NCBI RefSeq assembly: GCF_042685265.1
Contig: NZ_JBHUMX010000035.1
Reading direction: 5' to 3' (one strand)
From: Oceanobacillus_B kapialis
Lineage (GTDB): Bacteria > Bacillota > Bacilli > Bacillales > Amphibacillaceae
DNA length: 64,000 nucleotides
A program made the position numbers and the translations under genes. Position 1 is the stretch's first letter, and every line of letters begins with the position of its first letter. Of the stretch, positions 26,793 through 37,370 are shown piece after piece. The notes under the pieces were generated by a model. That model had not been told where the DNA came from, ran no database searches, and was given only the letters and a program-made list of their open reading frames with translations.

Positions 26793-29700
26793 TCAGTCGA
26801 CGTTAATCATTAATTTTCCGTCAGCCTGTTCTCTTGTTTCATTACCATAATCATCTTCTACTTTTACTTCGATTACTGCACCATCCGCTACTACGTTGCT
26901 TGTTGCTGTCCAATAACCTACATAGTGACCATCAGATGTTTCCATCATCGGTAACTCCGTAGCGTTAGCAATACTACTCTTCGCATTCGTCAGTGGCATA
27001 TGAATAGCAAAAGTAGCATCTAATCCCGGTTCACTGTCGAATTCAATTTTGACACTTTCACCTGCCTGCAATGTCACATCTTCTGTTGGCGTCAAGTTTT
27101 CAATTTCAGGTGCGTCGTACTTCACGTCAATTGTTACCGTTTCAGAAGTTGTATTACCTGCAAGGTCATGGGCGACAACCTCGATTTCATTTTCTCCATT
27201 GTCTAATAGAATCCGTTTAGAATAGGAGCCATCTTCTACAGCTGCTTCTTGGCCATTAACTTCTACGAAATCGAGATTAGCATCATTTACAGTACCTTCT
27301 ACTGTAACTGTTTCACGATTTGTTTTATCCCCATCTTCAGGGCTGTCAATGGTTAATTCAGGAGCCTCTGTATCTAAAGTGACGACAACTGGCTCTGATT
27401 CACCAATTTCCGTACCATCTAGTAAAGATACAGCCGTTAGCTCATTTTCACCTTCAGTTAGTTCAGCATCAATTGCAAAGGTTCCTTCTTCTCCAATTTC
27501 AGCAGAACCAACCTCTTCACCATTGTTTAATAGTTGAACAGTTGTTGTAGGAGAAGCTGTTCCTTCAACAGTAATTTCTGATTCGTTTGTAATTAGATCT
27601 TCTGCTGGAGAAGTAATGACTGGTGTTTCTGCTTCATAGCTAACCCGTGCACGAATCATATAGTTACCTTCTGTTGCTGGTGCAGGAGACCATGCCCCGC
27701 CAACCAACTGGTAACTTCTCTCAGCATTTGGTCCATTCTCATCTGTGGCAAGTCCAGGTGCGCCAGTATTAGGCTGTGTCTGAACATACACCATATAGAA
27801 GTCTTCTTCTACTACAATTCCATGCTCAGATAAATCAACAACAGTCCATTCTCCAGAATCACGTACTGCTTCTGCATTAAACGGACCAGCTATTTTTTCA
27901 CCAGGCTGTCCATCTGTCCCAGACGCATCCCAAACCTCTACAGCGAATTCAGTTCCACCAGGGTTAGGAAATTCCTCATCCCAGAATTTGAACACACCGT
28001 CTGTTACGACAGCAGACTCTTCTCCATCAGGAAGGGACATTTTTACCGCCCAGCCATTACCTGCATCATAGAAAGCGCGGGCGTTTTCAGCAGTGCCATC
28101 ATCGTAAGCAAGTTCTCCACCCGGAACTGTATAGAACGGTTCTAGAGAAACGTCAGCTACTGCATCGCCATCCTCTAAGTTTACTTCTATTTCTGTTCCA
28201 TGATAACCGGTTGCTACTATTTTAAGTGTATAGCTACCTTCATAGGCAGTAAGGGAATAGTTACCTTCAGCATCCGTTTGAACTGGTGTTACGTTAGCAT
28301 CTTCGACCACAATAACTGTAGCACCTTCAATCGGTTCACCAGTAGCTTCATCAGTTATAGTCCCAGTTACTGTGTGTTGTGCTATTTCCTCTAAAGTAAA
28401 GTCAGCTGTAGAAACTTCTTCACTTTCAATCGAAACGGTTTGTTCCTGTGATGCAAATCCATAAGCCTCTGCTTTTACAGTAAATTCACCTGCTGCATGA
28501 AGCAGAGAATATGAACCATTTTCAGGATCTGTATTTACTGTTCTTCCACTCTCAAGCACACTAACTTGTGCACTCATTGGTAATAATACCGGACTAATTG
28601 GATCCTTTTCAGGTTTGTCTTTCTTTTCAGGCTTAATAGGAGCAATCTTAGCAGGGTTCACTTTTTCTTTTAACGATGCCTTTTCATCACTTTTAATGAC
28701 GCCAAGCGCATTATTAAATTCAGTTACTCCCATAGATCCTTTATTTAGACCAAGGGAACCTTTATTTTCCCCTTTTGCTTTACCTTTATTTTTCTTCACA
28801 GAAGCACTTGCGCTATCAGAGGTATCGGATAGTTCAACATCATCAATATAAAAACCATCTCGTACCACGGATCCGTCTGTAGTAAGGTTAAAGCCGATAT
28901 ATACACGTTGACCACTATATTCGGAAAGATCAATTTCTACATTTTCCCAGTCCTCCGAAACATTGGTTATTCTTGCTAGTTGTGTCCACTCTTCTTGGTC
29001 TGTCGAAATAAATACATGGCCATAATCCCAGTTATTTTCTATGTTGTACCACTGACTGAATTGTAAGTATGATTCTCCTTCTGGTAAGTCAACCGGAGGC
29101 ATTACTAGGGTTGTGTTTGTATTACTATCGTAGGTTCCTTCTAGGTTTGTTGCATACACATTCTCCCCAGATACTGCACTTTCTGGTCCTGAAGTAGGAA
29201 TGCCGCGTTCCCAGCTATTATTCTCTCCGAATACTGTCCAGCCTGTAGCCTCAGATTCAAAATCCTCTGAATAACCAACTGAAATTCCTGGATGCAGTTC
29301 CACTGTGTATTCGTCACTGGAAACCTCATTATTCCCAAAATCATTGATGCTCCAGCTATACGTTAAAGCTTCGCCATCAATATGATCACCTGGGATTGTG
29401 GCTACATATTCTCCATCTTTAAAATCTCCTGAAAGGCGTTCTGCTTGAACCGTTTGTGCTTCTCCATTACCATCTGTGTAGTTAAGCACAACGGAGGAGA
29501 CGCTAATATTGTCAGTTACATGAATGGATAAGTCTAAATCCATGCCAATATAGGATTCAGCTGGTCCTTCATGTTCAAAAGTAGGTGCTTCCGTGTCTTC
29601 CCCTTCTTTAGTAACCTGTCCTTCTAAGGTTCCTAATCCTGTAACAAGAGAAGATACAGCATCATAGGCATTGACTAAACCATACCCGTAGCCATTGTTC

Positions 29701-31178
29701 GGCACCTCTGTGAATTCCTCGTCTGTTAATGGTGTTGCTGTTGTAATAAGCAACTCTTCAATTTCATCGACTGTCAAACTAGCATCGGCTTGCTTAATTA
29801 GAGCAATTACTGCCGAGACTGCAGGACCAGCCATAGAGGTACCATTCCAGCCACCTTCATATCCACCGCCTGGCACACTAGAACGGATGTTGACACCAGG
29901 TGCAGAAATATCTGGTTTCACTTCATCATAAGGAGATGGTCCTTGAAGGGAGAAGCTTGCCAGGTCATCATCTATATCCGTAGCCCCTGTTGCAAAGGAT
30001 TCCGGGTAGTTAGCAGGTACAGCGATCGACTCAGGTCCGCCTGGGTTAAATAATGTCGTATTACCTGCTGAGAATTCCGGGAATATCTCTGCTGCTCTCC
30101 AGTTAATAACAACATCACGATACCACTCATCCAGACCAGGACCGCCGCCCCAAGAGTTGTTTACAACATCTGGTGCCATATCGACACGAGCATTACCTTC
30201 TGAGTCTGTAGGAGCTAAAATCCACTCTGCAGCTTCTAGTAAATCCACATCGGTTCCACCATCTGCAGTGAAGGCCTTAACAGCGATCCATTGTGCACCA
30301 GGGGCAACACCGACCTGATTGGATCCATCTGGTTCACTACCGACCATAGTTCCTGTAACATGTGTTCCATGCCCTTGATCATCATACGGTACTTCTTCAT
30401 TTGCTGTAGCGTCAAACCAGTTATAATCATGACTAACGTCACCAGTTGCCGCATCATACCCACGGTATTTCTCTTGTAGTGCAGGGTGATCATATTGTAC
30501 GCCGGTATCGATGCTTGCTACTGTGACACCAGAACCGTCAAATCCCATGTCCCAAACAGCCGGAGCACCAACACGTTCTACATTCCATTCCACATTTGCA
30601 ACTTCAGAAGCAGGTGCCTTCGCATCCTCTGTTACTGTTGTGAAAAGTTCCCGCTTTTCATTTGGCAAGATTTTCTCCACTTCAGCAAAAGTAGCAATTT
30701 TTTCTGCCACTTCTTTTGTTGCTGTAACGGACATTCCGTTTACAATATGAAAGGATTGATAATCATCAACCTTCCCTGAATCTAATTGTGCTTCAAGGAA
30801 GTCTTTAACATTCTGTTGTGAAGTAAGCGATGTTGCCTTTAATTCGGACACAACTGCAGAACGTTGTACAAGTTCCGCCTGATGTGCAGACATTTTCGCT
30901 TTGGCTGTAGAATTTTTTGCTTCCTTCGCAATTTTAGCTGTATCAGCCTTCTCTGCAAATTTAACTAGAAAGGTAATTTTTTCATCATTCTTAAACGCAT
31001 CAAGTAGTCGATCTGTTACTTTGTTTTGTACAACTGAGCTTGACGATTCGTTTACCGACTGATGTAGTTTATTGCTGGATTCGGCGTTTGCTATTCCTGG
31101 GGTAACCAATGAAAAGGTCATTAAAACGGATGCAGCAATACTGAACACTTTCGTTTGTCGTCGCTTTTTTGTTCTCAA
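26793..31178 (-). CDS. bpr: Bacillopeptidase F-like S8 serine protease, large multidomain
   Basis: 1461 residues, secreted. Signal peptide (about 1-33), I9-type propeptide (about 65-180), subtilisin domain with catalytic Asp near 224 (SIDTGVQYDHP), His near 270 (GHGTHVTG) and Ser near 448 (GTSMAGP). Downstream: a MAM/cleaved-adhesin-like domain (EDFESEATGW...), two carboxypeptidase-regulatory-like beta domains, and C-terminal Ig-like modules. B. subtilis Bpr is 1433 residues. Strongly acidic; no LPXTG anchor seen. Translation starts at TTG 7 nt after GGAGG; an upstream in-frame TTG overlaps the ribosome site. Confidence 0.9.
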   Translation of the reverse strand: MRTKKRRQTKVFSIAASVLMTFSLVTPGIANAESSNKLHQSVNESSSSVVQNKVTDRLLDAFKNDEKITFLVKFAEKADTAKIAKEAKNSTAKAKMSAHQAELVQRSAVVSELKATSLTSQQNVKDFLEAQLDSGKVDDYQSFHIVNGMSVTATKEVAEKIATFAEVEKILPNEKRELFTTVTEDAKAPASEVANVEWNVERVGAPAVWDMGFDGSGVTVASIDTGVQYDHPALQEKYRGYDAATGDVSHDYNWFDATANEEVPYDDQGHGTHVTGTMVGSEPDGSNQVGVAPGAQWIAVKAFTADGGTDVDLLEAAEWILAPTDSEGNARVDMAPDVVNNSWGGGPGLDEWYRDVVINWRAAEIFPEFSAGNTTLFNPGGPESIAVPANYPESFATGATDIDDDLASFSLQGPSPYDEVKPDISAPGVNIRSSVPGGGYEGGWNGTSMAGPAVSAVIALIKQADASLTVDEIEELLITTATPLTDEEFTEVPNNGYGYGLVNAYDAVSSLVTGLGTLEGQVTKEGEDTEAPTFEHEGPAESYIGMDLDLSIHVTDNISVSSVVLNYTDGNGEAQTVQAERLSGDFKDGEYVATIPGDHIDGEALTYSWSINDFGNNEVSSDEYTVELHPGISVGYSEDFESEATGWTVFGENNSWERGIPTSGPESAVSGENVYATNLEGTYDSNTNTTLVMPPVDLPEGESYLQFSQWYNIENNWDYGHVFISTDQEEWTQLARITNVSEDWENVEIDLSEYSGQRVYIGFNLTTDGSVVRDGFYIDDVELSDTSDSASASVKKNKGKAKGENKGSLGLNKGSMGVTEFNNALGVIKSDEKASLKEKVNPAKIAPIKPEKKDKPEKDPISPVLLPMSAQVSVLESGRTVNTDPENGSYSLLHAAGEFTVKAEAYGFASQEQTVSIESEEVSTADFTLEEIAQHTVTGTITDEATGEPIEGATVIVVEDANVTPVQTDAEGNYSLTAYEGSYTLKIVATGYHGTEIEVNLEDGDAVADVSLEPFYTVPGGELAYDDGTAENARAFYDAGNGWAVKMSLPDGEESAVVTDGVFKFWDEEFPNPGGTEFAVEVWDASGTDGQPGEKIAGPFNAEAVRDSGEWTVVDLSEHGIVVEEDFYMVYVQTQPNTGAPGLATDENGPNAERSYQLVGGAWSPAPATEGNYMIRARVSYEAETPVITSPAEDLITNESEITVEGTASPTTTVQLLNNGEEVGSAEIGEEGTFAIDAELTEGENELTAVSLLDGTEIGESEPVVVTLDTEAPELTIDSPEDGDKTNRETVTVEGTVNDANLDFVEVNGQEAAVEDGSYSKRILLDNGENEIEVVAHDLAGNTTSETVTIDVKYDAPEIENLTPTEDVTLQAGESVKIEFDSEPGLDATFAIHMPLTNAKSSIANATELPMMETSDGHYVGYWTATSNVVADGAVIEVKVEDDYGNETREQADGKLMINVD

Positions 31179-31553
31179 ACTATTTCCTCCCCTCAATTTT
31201 TAAGACAGATTTTATCGAAGCAAAAAAACACCTACTGCCTCCTCTCCCTGAATTTTTAAGTGGGTCCTGATGCCAGTGTTGGTATTTGTAGAATCTATGT
31301 TGTTAATGTGAGTATAAGGAAACTAGACAATGATTTGTGTCGCATTATGTCGATTTAAAACTGAATTTTCTAAATTGATTAAATAGTAGTGAATTTTCCT
31401 CTTTAGTTCATGAGACCATAGTCCGCCAGGGACCAAGTTCCCCCTCATTCAAGTGCTTGAAATCTTGACCTATCAAGGGTTTTTAGTTTTTCAAATAAAA
31501 AACTTTTCCAATTGAAATTAAAAAAATGCATCAAAATACCTTGTATGGCACAT
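31179..31553. other. Intergenic spacer upstream of bpr
   Basis: About 375 bp of AT-rich sequence. It must hold the bpr promoter, but I could not identify a convincing -35/-10 pair, operator or small gene here. Confidence 0.5.
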
Positions 31554-31600
31554 AAAAAAAAGCCCCTTTATTTCATTTGAAAGAAATAAAAGGGCTTTAG
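31554..31600 (-). terminator. Terminator after the M42 peptidase
   Basis: AAAGCCCCTTTATTTC / GAAATAAAAGGGCTTT stem with eight T residues on the minus strand. It lies 120 bp past the stop codon. Confidence 0.85.
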
Positions 31601-31721
31601 TAGCAATTTAGGCATTAAATTATCACTCTTTTTACCATACTAAAATAAGCTGTTCAAACTTTAGGTCTAAAATGCCTTTTACTAAAAGTTTTTAGTGCTG
31701 AAGTATAATATCCTTGTAATG

Positions 31722-32780
31722 TTAATCTTCTAATGGATTTAAGCTTTCTTCTCCCGTTAAAGAAGACAACATGGTTACCAATAATTCAATTTCTTCATCG
31801 ATATCTTGCAAGCTTGCGGTTTCTACAGGAGAATGCATATAACGTAATGGCAAAGAAACGAGAGATACTGGTACTCCAACACCAGTTAACCGCATTTTAT
31901 CTGCATCTGTACCAGTCATTCTCGGGGTTAACTCGTACTGTACATCCATATCTAAGCGTTTTGCTGCTTTTTCAAGAAGGTTATTGATTTTTATATTAAT
32001 CGGTGCCCCTTTAGCTAAAACAGGTCCTTTTTCCAGTCTTACATCACCATGCTTTTGCTTGTTTACACCTGGATAATCTGTTGCAAACGTCACGTCACAA
32101 GCAATTGCCATTGTCGGTTTAATGCCTGCAGCAGCGAAATAAGCTCCACCCATGTTGGTTTCTTCATTCACAGTGCTCGCAGCATATACACCAACCGAAC
32201 ATCCCTTGTCCTTTAGACGTCTTAATACTTCTGCTACAATAAACGCACCTGTCCGGTTATCCAAGCCACGCCCTGCAACGTACCGATCTCTTAAAATCTC
32301 TGGTTCTGTTTTATAAACAGCCAGGTCCCCAATCTGCACGTCTCTTTCTGCTTCTTCTTTTGATTGATAGCCACAGTCAATAAATAAGTCCTCCAGACCA
32401 AAGTCATTTTTAAGTCCACCGTGATGCTGAGCATTGACGCCAATAACACCAATAATCGTTTTGTTATAGCCTAAAATGGTGGTCTTCATACCAACTGCAG
32501 CTTTAGGGTTAATGCCACCCATTTTATCAAAATGCAAAAAGCCTTCCTCATCGATTCGGTTAATTACCAGACCGATTTCATCACAATGCCCCGCTAGTAG
32601 TACTTTAAATGGCGCCTCAGGATTGAGGACCCCAATCGCATTTCCTGCATTATCTGTCTTTATTTCATCTGCAAATTCTTTGACGTAGTTGATCCACTTC
32701 TTCTGTATTGCCATCTCATTACTTGATGGTGAGGCAGTATGTAATAATTCCAATAAAAATTCACGGTTTGCTGTTTCCAT
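31722..32780 (-). CDS. M42-family metallo-aminopeptidase (glutamyl aminopeptidase/cellulase M-like)
   Basis: 352 residues. Metal ligands fit the family: AGHCDEIG near residue 60, GRGLDNRTGAF near 175, NEETNMGG with the catalytic and ligand Glu near 208, and the final LRYMHSPVE histidine. Such dodecameric cytosolic peptidases trim peptides from N termini. GAAGGAGGAAG places the start at the second methionine. Monocistronic, divergent from the thioredoxin-like gene. Exact substrate preference cannot be read. Confidence 0.92.
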   Translation of the reverse strand: METANREFLLELLHTASPSSNEMAIQKKWINYVKEFADEIKTDNAGNAIGVLNPEAPFKVLLAGHCDEIGLVINRIDEEGFLHFDKMGGINPKAAVGMKTTILGYNKTIIGVIGVNAQHHGGLKNDFGLEDLFIDCGYQSKEEAERDVQIGDLAVYKTEPEILRDRYVAGRGLDNRTGAFIVAEVLRRLKDKGCSVGVYAASTVNEETNMGGAYFAAAGIKPTMAIACDVTFATDYPGVNKQKHGDVRLEKGPVLAKGAPINIKINNLLEKAAKRLDMDVQYELTPRMTGTDADKMRLTGVGVPVSLVSLPLRYMHSPVETASLQDIDEEIELLVTMLSSLTGEESLNPLED

Positions 32781-32908
32781 ATTTTCTTCCTCCTTCAAGC
32801 ATATCTTTTTCTATAATAGCAAATTATCTAATAAAGAGCACTTTTGTTTACGAATCTTTTTATAATGGATACACTCAAGATAATTAAACGATAAGGGAGC
32901 GGTAAGCA

Positions 32909-33460
32909 ATGAACCTAAATACGTGGTTTGAAAAAGGGATGTCCCCAGACGTATATATTGAATCCATGGAAAAACATAAAGAAAATTTACTTTATATTTA
33001 CGATACCTTTTCTTTACCAAATGACACAGCGTTTTTTACAGATCTACAAAAACAGGATCTTCGGGCTATTGTCCTTACAGAGGATTGGTGTGGGGATGCC
33101 ATGCTTAACATTCCGATATTACTTCACGTAGCTGAAGCAACCAACATGGATGTTCGGATGCTACTTCGCGATCAAAACTTAGAGTTAATGGATAACTATT
33201 TAACAAATGGGACAGCAAGGTCTATCCCAATTATAATTTTCCTTGATCAGGATGGAAATGAGGTAGCGAAATGGGGACCTAGAGCAGAAAAAATCCAAGA
33301 GTTTGTAACAGCGTCCCGAGAGAAACTACCTGAGAAGGATGCGGATGACTACCAGGAGAAATTCAATGAAATGATCCTATTCATGACAAAGTCATTCCGT
33401 GACAATCATGATTTTTGGGATGAAGTGTATCAAAGCTTAAAAAAGACACTAACAAACTAA
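32909..33460 (+). CDS. Thioredoxin-family protein with WCGD motif
   Basis: 183 residues, cytoplasmic. A thioredoxin-like fold is suggested by TEDWCGDAMLNIP (Cys61) and the cis-proline segment ARSIPIIIFLDQDG. The active site has a single cysteine (WCGD) rather than CxxC, so classical disulfide exchange is unlikely; a monothiol or structural role is inferred. The family is widespread in Bacillaceae and uncharacterised. AAGGGAGCGG precedes the ATG. Confidence 0.82.
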   Translation: MNLNTWFEKGMSPDVYIESMEKHKENLLYIYDTFSLPNDTAFFTDLQKQDLRAIVLTEDWCGDAMLNIPILLHVAEATNMDVRMLLRDQNLELMDNYLTNGTARSIPIIIFLDQDGNEVAKWGPRAEKIQEFVTASREKLPEKDADDYQEKFNEMILFMTKSFRDNHDFWDEVYQSLKKTLTN

Positions 33461-33485
33461 AGATACAATCCTAAATAAGTTAACG

Positions 33486-33513
33486 AAAGCTGACAAAATT
33501 TTGTCAGCTTTTT
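33486..33513 (+). terminator. Terminator after the thioredoxin-like gene
   Basis: AAAGCTGACAAAATTTTGTCAGCTTTTT palindrome (stem and tail 33486-33513). Confidence 0.9.
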
Positions 33514-33569
33514 GTATACACCTTGAAAACCTATGTCCATACTAGTGAAAAAAGACAACAGGTGAGCCT

Positions 33570-34577
33570 ATGAATGTTCGATTTATTAAACAAGTGTATC
33601 ATCAATTACCCGTTATAATACGATTACTTCTAAGTATTGCCACCATTATGCTGTTTTTTGGGACAATCATTCATCTAGTAGAACCAAATCAGTTCCCATC
33701 TGTATTTGATGGGATATGGTGGGCTATAGTAACTGGCGCTACAGTTGGGTACGGTGATTATGTCCCTTTAACAATTCCTGGAAAGTTAGTTGCGATTACA
33801 CTTATCCTGTCAGGTGGTGGACTTGTCGCCTACTATATCACAACACTCTCAGCGGCCACTGTGCAACGGGAAAAGGATCTAGTAGAAGGAAAGCTCCACT
33901 TTAGGGGGAGTAACCATTACATTTTTATCGGGTGGAACGAGCGTATTCGCAGATTAATTGACATCACCCTTGAAAATAGCCCACATACACAAATTGTTCT
34001 AATTGACCGTACATTAAAATCTGTGGACTATAAACAGTATCCAGTTCACTTTATAAAAGGAGATCCTACTGAGGATGAAATTCTCAAGCAGGCAAACATT
34101 TCCTTAGCACAACGCGTACTCATCTCAGCAGATGTTTCAGCCCGGAATGAACGCCAAGCTGATAACGATACCATTCTAACCACCGTAGCTGTAAGAGGAA
34201 ATAATAAACAAGTATGGATTATTGCTGAAATTCTAACTCAAGTACAAATAGAAAATGCCTTACGCGCAGGGGCCACTACAATAATCCGCTCTAATGATTT
34301 TATGTCAGGTCTTTTCTATCATGAACTGTCTCACACTATTAACGCTACACCTTTTGAAGATATCTTACAGCTTATGCGTACCCAGCAATTTCATCATATT
34401 AAGGTAACAGAAGACATACATAATAAAACCTTTGAAGAAATTGCTTCATCCTACATTAAACGTCAGCATATTTTACTCGGTGTTGTCCGTGATACGGAGT
34501 ATCATTTTAATTGTCCACCCACCTTCCTGCTACAGGAAGGAGACATTCTTTTATCATTGGTCGCTTGGAAGAATTAG
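33570..34577 (+). CDS. yugO: Potassium channel with RCK (TrkA) domain, YugO type
   Basis: 335 residues. Two transmembrane helices flank a pore loop with the selectivity filter TVGYGD (58-63). A cytoplasmic Rossmann-like RCK-N domain follows (HYIFIGWNERIRRLI, about 115-230), then an RCK-C part. B. subtilis YugO mediates K+ efflux in biofilms with the partner MstX; no mstX-like small membrane gene precedes it here. The 3' end overlaps the convergent yugN by 24 bp. Confidence 0.93.
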   Translation: MNVRFIKQVYHQLPVIIRLLLSIATIMLFFGTIIHLVEPNQFPSVFDGIWWAIVTGATVGYGDYVPLTIPGKLVAITLILSGGGLVAYYITTLSAATVQREKDLVEGKLHFRGSNHYIFIGWNERIRRLIDITLENSPHTQIVLIDRTLKSVDYKQYPVHFIKGDPTEDEILKQANISLAQRVLISADVSARNERQADNDTILTTVAVRGNNKQVWIIAEILTQVQIENALRAGATTIIRSNDFMSGLFYHELSHTINATPFEDILQLMRTQQFHHIKVTEDIHNKTFEEIASSYIKRQHILLGVVRDTEYHFNCPPTFLLQEGDILLSLVAWKN

Positions 34578-34967
34578 CTCTTCAAGCTTTTGAACGAGAC
34601 TTTTACCCACCTCGATATATTCTGCAGGTACATCAGCGTCTGGGTTTGTAGGGGTTTGAAATTGGTTAAAAGCACCTTGAATGGCACCATTTCGACTATC
34701 TTGGTCATTGCCAGACTCATACTCATGTGCCAATAAAAAGGGTTTTTCCAAGCGCACTGTAACACCTGGATAATCTAAAGAGCCAGCAACAGCATAAAAG
34801 GGCACACGCAAAAAGTAATAGGCTCCTTTATCATCAATTTTTAAATCAAAATATCCGTTCTCATAATCCCAATTTGCCCCAATAACATAGCCCTCTGGTT
34901 TTAGAAGCTCTTCTAACACATATAAAGGATAAATTCTTTCTTCCACTTTTGAATCCAATGGTACCAT
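34554..34967 (-). CDS. yugN: YugN family protein, unknown function
   Basis: 137 residues, soluble, resembling B. subtilis YugN in sequence and in its position between yugO and pgi. Acidic and beta-rich, with no recognisable catalytic motif. The start is the ATG after AAAGGATGA; a TTG two codons upstream is possible. It overlaps the end of yugO on the other strand. Confidence 0.82.
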   Translation of the reverse strand: MVPLDSKVEERIYPLYVLEELLKPEGYVIGANWDYENGYFDLKIDDKGAYYFLRVPFYAVAGSLDYPGVTVRLEKPFLLAHEYESGNDQDSRNGAIQGAFNQFQTPTNPDADVPAEYIEVGKSLVQKLEELILPSDQ

Positions 34968-35080
34968 TTTCAATCATCCTTTCTACTTTGTTCCTTTATA
35001 TTTTGCCTAAATCTATTAATTATGCTAAAATAATATATTGTGTAAAATGAAACGAATAATGTATATAGGAGTTGTTCAGC

Positions 35081-35473
35081 ATGACAAGCAAATTTGAGGT
35101 TGGTCAAATAGTTGACGGAAAAGTAACAGGCATTCAACCCTACGGCGCATTTGTTGCGTTAGATGAAGAAACACAGGGATTGGTTCATATATCTGAAGTC
35201 ACACACGGTTTTGTAAAAGATATCAATGAACACTTATCTACAGGTGATGAAGTAAAAGTTAAAGTATTAACGATCGATGAAGAAAATAACAAAGTATCTT
35301 TATCTATCCGTGCTACAGAAGAAGCACCGAAGAAAACAGAGAAGCCGCGCAAGCAGCAAACTCACACTACTAGCACTCAGCAAAGCAATGACACAGCTGG
35401 TTTCAATACTCTTAAAGATAAGCTACAAGAGTGGATTGACCAGTCGAGTGAACGTGATTCGTTCAAAAAATAA
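35081..35473 (+). CDS. yugI: S1-domain RNA-binding protein YugI (general stress protein 13)
   Basis: 130 residues. One S1 OB-fold domain (about 1-75: GQIVDGKVTGIQPYGAFVAL...GLVHISEV) followed by a Lys/Gln/Thr-rich linker and a short amphipathic C-terminal helix. Homologous to B. subtilis GSP13, a ribosome-associated stress protein. AGGAG lies 9 nt before the ATG; the in-frame TTG upstream abuts this site. Ends in a strong terminator. Confidence 0.92.
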   Translation: MTSKFEVGQIVDGKVTGIQPYGAFVALDEETQGLVHISEVTHGFVKDINEHLSTGDEVKVKVLTIDEENNKVSLSIRATEEAPKKTEKPRKQQTHTTSTQQSNDTAGFNTLKDKLQEWIDQSSERDSFKK

Positions 35474-35477
35474 GGGG

Positions 35478-35511
35478 AAAGGGAAACTCAACGAAGAGTT
35501 TCCCTTTTTTT
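35478..35511 (+). terminator. yugI terminator
   Basis: GGGAAACTC - AACGAA - GAGTTTCCC followed by a T-run. Confidence 0.92.
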
Positions 35512-35604
35512 GTTGCTAATCTCTACTCTACTCTTGCTGAGCTCATACAGATTAAAACAGGCAAATACGTTTTTATTATAAAGCACTGTTAACTATGTTC
35601 GAGA

Positions 35605-35847
35605 TTAGCCATCAACGCGTTCAGGTTCTTTTTGATTGGCAAATGCTTCATCTGTTTTAAATAATAAAGGAATTAGCACAAGTCCACTAATACCTACTAT
35701 TCCATAAATAATTCTTGCTAACGCACCACTTTGTTCTCCTCCGCCAAAAATAGCTGCCACTAAATCAAATTGAAATAAGGCGATTAGTCCCCAGTTAACA
35801 GCTCCAATTATTGTTAATGCTAAGGCTGTACGTTGTAAACCATTCAT
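35605..35847 (-). CDS. yuzA: DUF378 small membrane protein YuzA
   Basis: 80 residues, two transmembrane helices. The N-terminal LALTIIGAVNWGLIALFQFDLVAAIFGG signature is diagnostic of DUF378. Function unknown; predicted inner-membrane protein. AAAGGAGG precedes the ATG. Between yugI and pgi. Confidence 0.9.
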   Translation of the reverse strand: MNGLQRTALALTIIGAVNWGLIALFQFDLVAAIFGGGEQSGALARIIYGIVGISGLVLIPLLFKTDEAFANQKEPERVDG

Positions 35848-35997
35848 GATCGCATCCTCCTTTTATTAGTGATCACACCTAGTTTTTACTGCTTTTTAAA
35901 GAAATATGCAGAGTTCTTTTCTTGATTTCAACCTAATGCTTCGGTAAAGTTAATATGGAACAATTAATCGACAAAATGGACATAAGGAGGCAAAAAC

Positions 35998-37347
35998 GTG
36001 ACACATGTTTCGTTTACGTATGATAAAGCACTATCTTTCTTCAACCAAGAGGAAATAACTAATATGGCGGGCTTTGTTGAGTCTGCACACCAAGCATTAC
36101 ATAATAAAACAGGTGCAGGAAATGATTACTTAGGTTGGATTGACTTACCAAGCAATTATGATAAAGAGGAATACAGCCGAATTAAAAAAAGTGCTGAGAA
36201 GATTAGAAAAGATTCCGATGTTTTACTAGTAATTGGCATCGGTGGTTCTTACCTTGGCGCGCGTGCAGCGATTGAAATGCTGACACATTCTTTCCAAAAC
36301 CTTATTTCCAAGGAAGATCGCAACGCACCACAGGTTATCTTCGTTGGTCACCATATGAGTTCAACATATGTAAATGAACTTTTTGATGTATTAAAAGATA
36401 AAGATGTATCCATCAATGTTATTTCTAAAAGTGGTACAACGACAGAGCCGGCTATTGCCTTCCGTATCTTTAAAAAGTTCCTGGAAGAAAAATATGGGGT
36501 AGAAGAAGCGAAGCAGCGTATCTATGCTACAACAGACCGCGAAAAAGGGGCACTTAAAACATCTGCTGATGAAGCTGGCTACGAAACTTTTGTAATTCCG
36601 GATGATGTAGGGGGCCGCTACTCCGTGCTAACAGCCGTGGGTCTATTACCGATCGCCGTAAGTGGCGTAGAGATTGATCGCATGATGGAAGGTGCACAAG
36701 CGGCTGAGAAAGATCTTTCTACTTCTTCTCTTGAAGAGAACCCTGCCTACCAATATGCTGTCGTGCGTAATGTTCTATACAATAAAGGCAAGACAATTGA
36801 AATGTTAATAAACTATGAGCCACAGCTTCAGTATTTTGCTGAATGGTGGAAACAATTATTCGGTGAGAGTGAAGGAAAAGACCAAAAAGGAATCTATCCT
36901 TCTTCTGCTAACTTCTCAACAGACCTTCATTCCCTTGGACAATACGTACAGGATGGAAGAAGAGATTTATTCGAAACGGTACTTCATGTAAATAAATCAA
37001 AAAAAGAAGTTCTTGTTGAAGAGGAAGCGAATAATTCAGATGGCTTGAATTACCTTGCTGGTAAATCACTTCACGAGATTAATGACAAAGCATTCCAGGG
37101 AACACTTCTTGCCCACACAGATGGTGATGTTCCAAACTTAATCGTAGAGGTTCCTGAACTTGATGCTTATACATTCGGCTACCTTGTCTATTTCTTTGAA
37201 AAATCTTGCGCAATAAGCGGCTACTTACTTGGTGTAAATCCATTTGATCAACCAGGTGTAGAAGCATATAAGAAAAACATGTTTGCTTTACTTGGAAAAC
37301 CAGGCTTTGAAAAAGAAAAAGAAGAACTGGAAAATCGCTTGAAGTAA
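35998..37347 (+). CDS. pgi: Glucose-6-phosphate isomerase
   Basis: Interconverts glucose-6-phosphate and fructose-6-phosphate in glycolysis. 449 residues, standard for the short bacterial type. [11 protein letters not shown] near residue 79, [10 protein letters not shown] near 143, and the [28 protein letters not shown] block near 290 carrying the catalytic Glu and His are intact. GTG start after AAGGAGG. A family C repeat lies 24 bp past the stop codon. Confidence 0.98.
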   Translation: MTHVSFTYDKALSFFNQEEITNMAGFVESAHQALHNKTGAGNDYLGWIDLPSNYDKEEYSRIKKSAEKIRKDSDVLLVIGIGGSYLGARAAIEMLTHSFQNLISKEDRNAPQVIFVGHHMSSTYVNELFDVLKDKDVSINVISKSGTTTEPAIAFRIFKKFLEEKYGVEEAKQRIYATTDREKGALKTSADEAGYETFVIPDDVGGRYSVLTAVGLLPIAVSGVEIDRMMEGAQAAEKDLSTSSLEENPAYQYAVVRNVLYNKGKTIEMLINYEPQLQYFAEWWKQLFGESEGKDQKGIYPSSANFSTDLHSLGQYVQDGRRDLFETVLHVNKSKKEVLVEEEANNSDGLNYLAGKSLHEINDKAFQGTLLAHTDGDVPNLIVEVPELDAYTFGYLVYFFEKSCAISGYLLGVNPFDQPGVEAYKKNMFALLGKPGFEKEKEELENRLK

Positions 37348-37370
37348 AGATAGAGTGTGAATAATTACCC

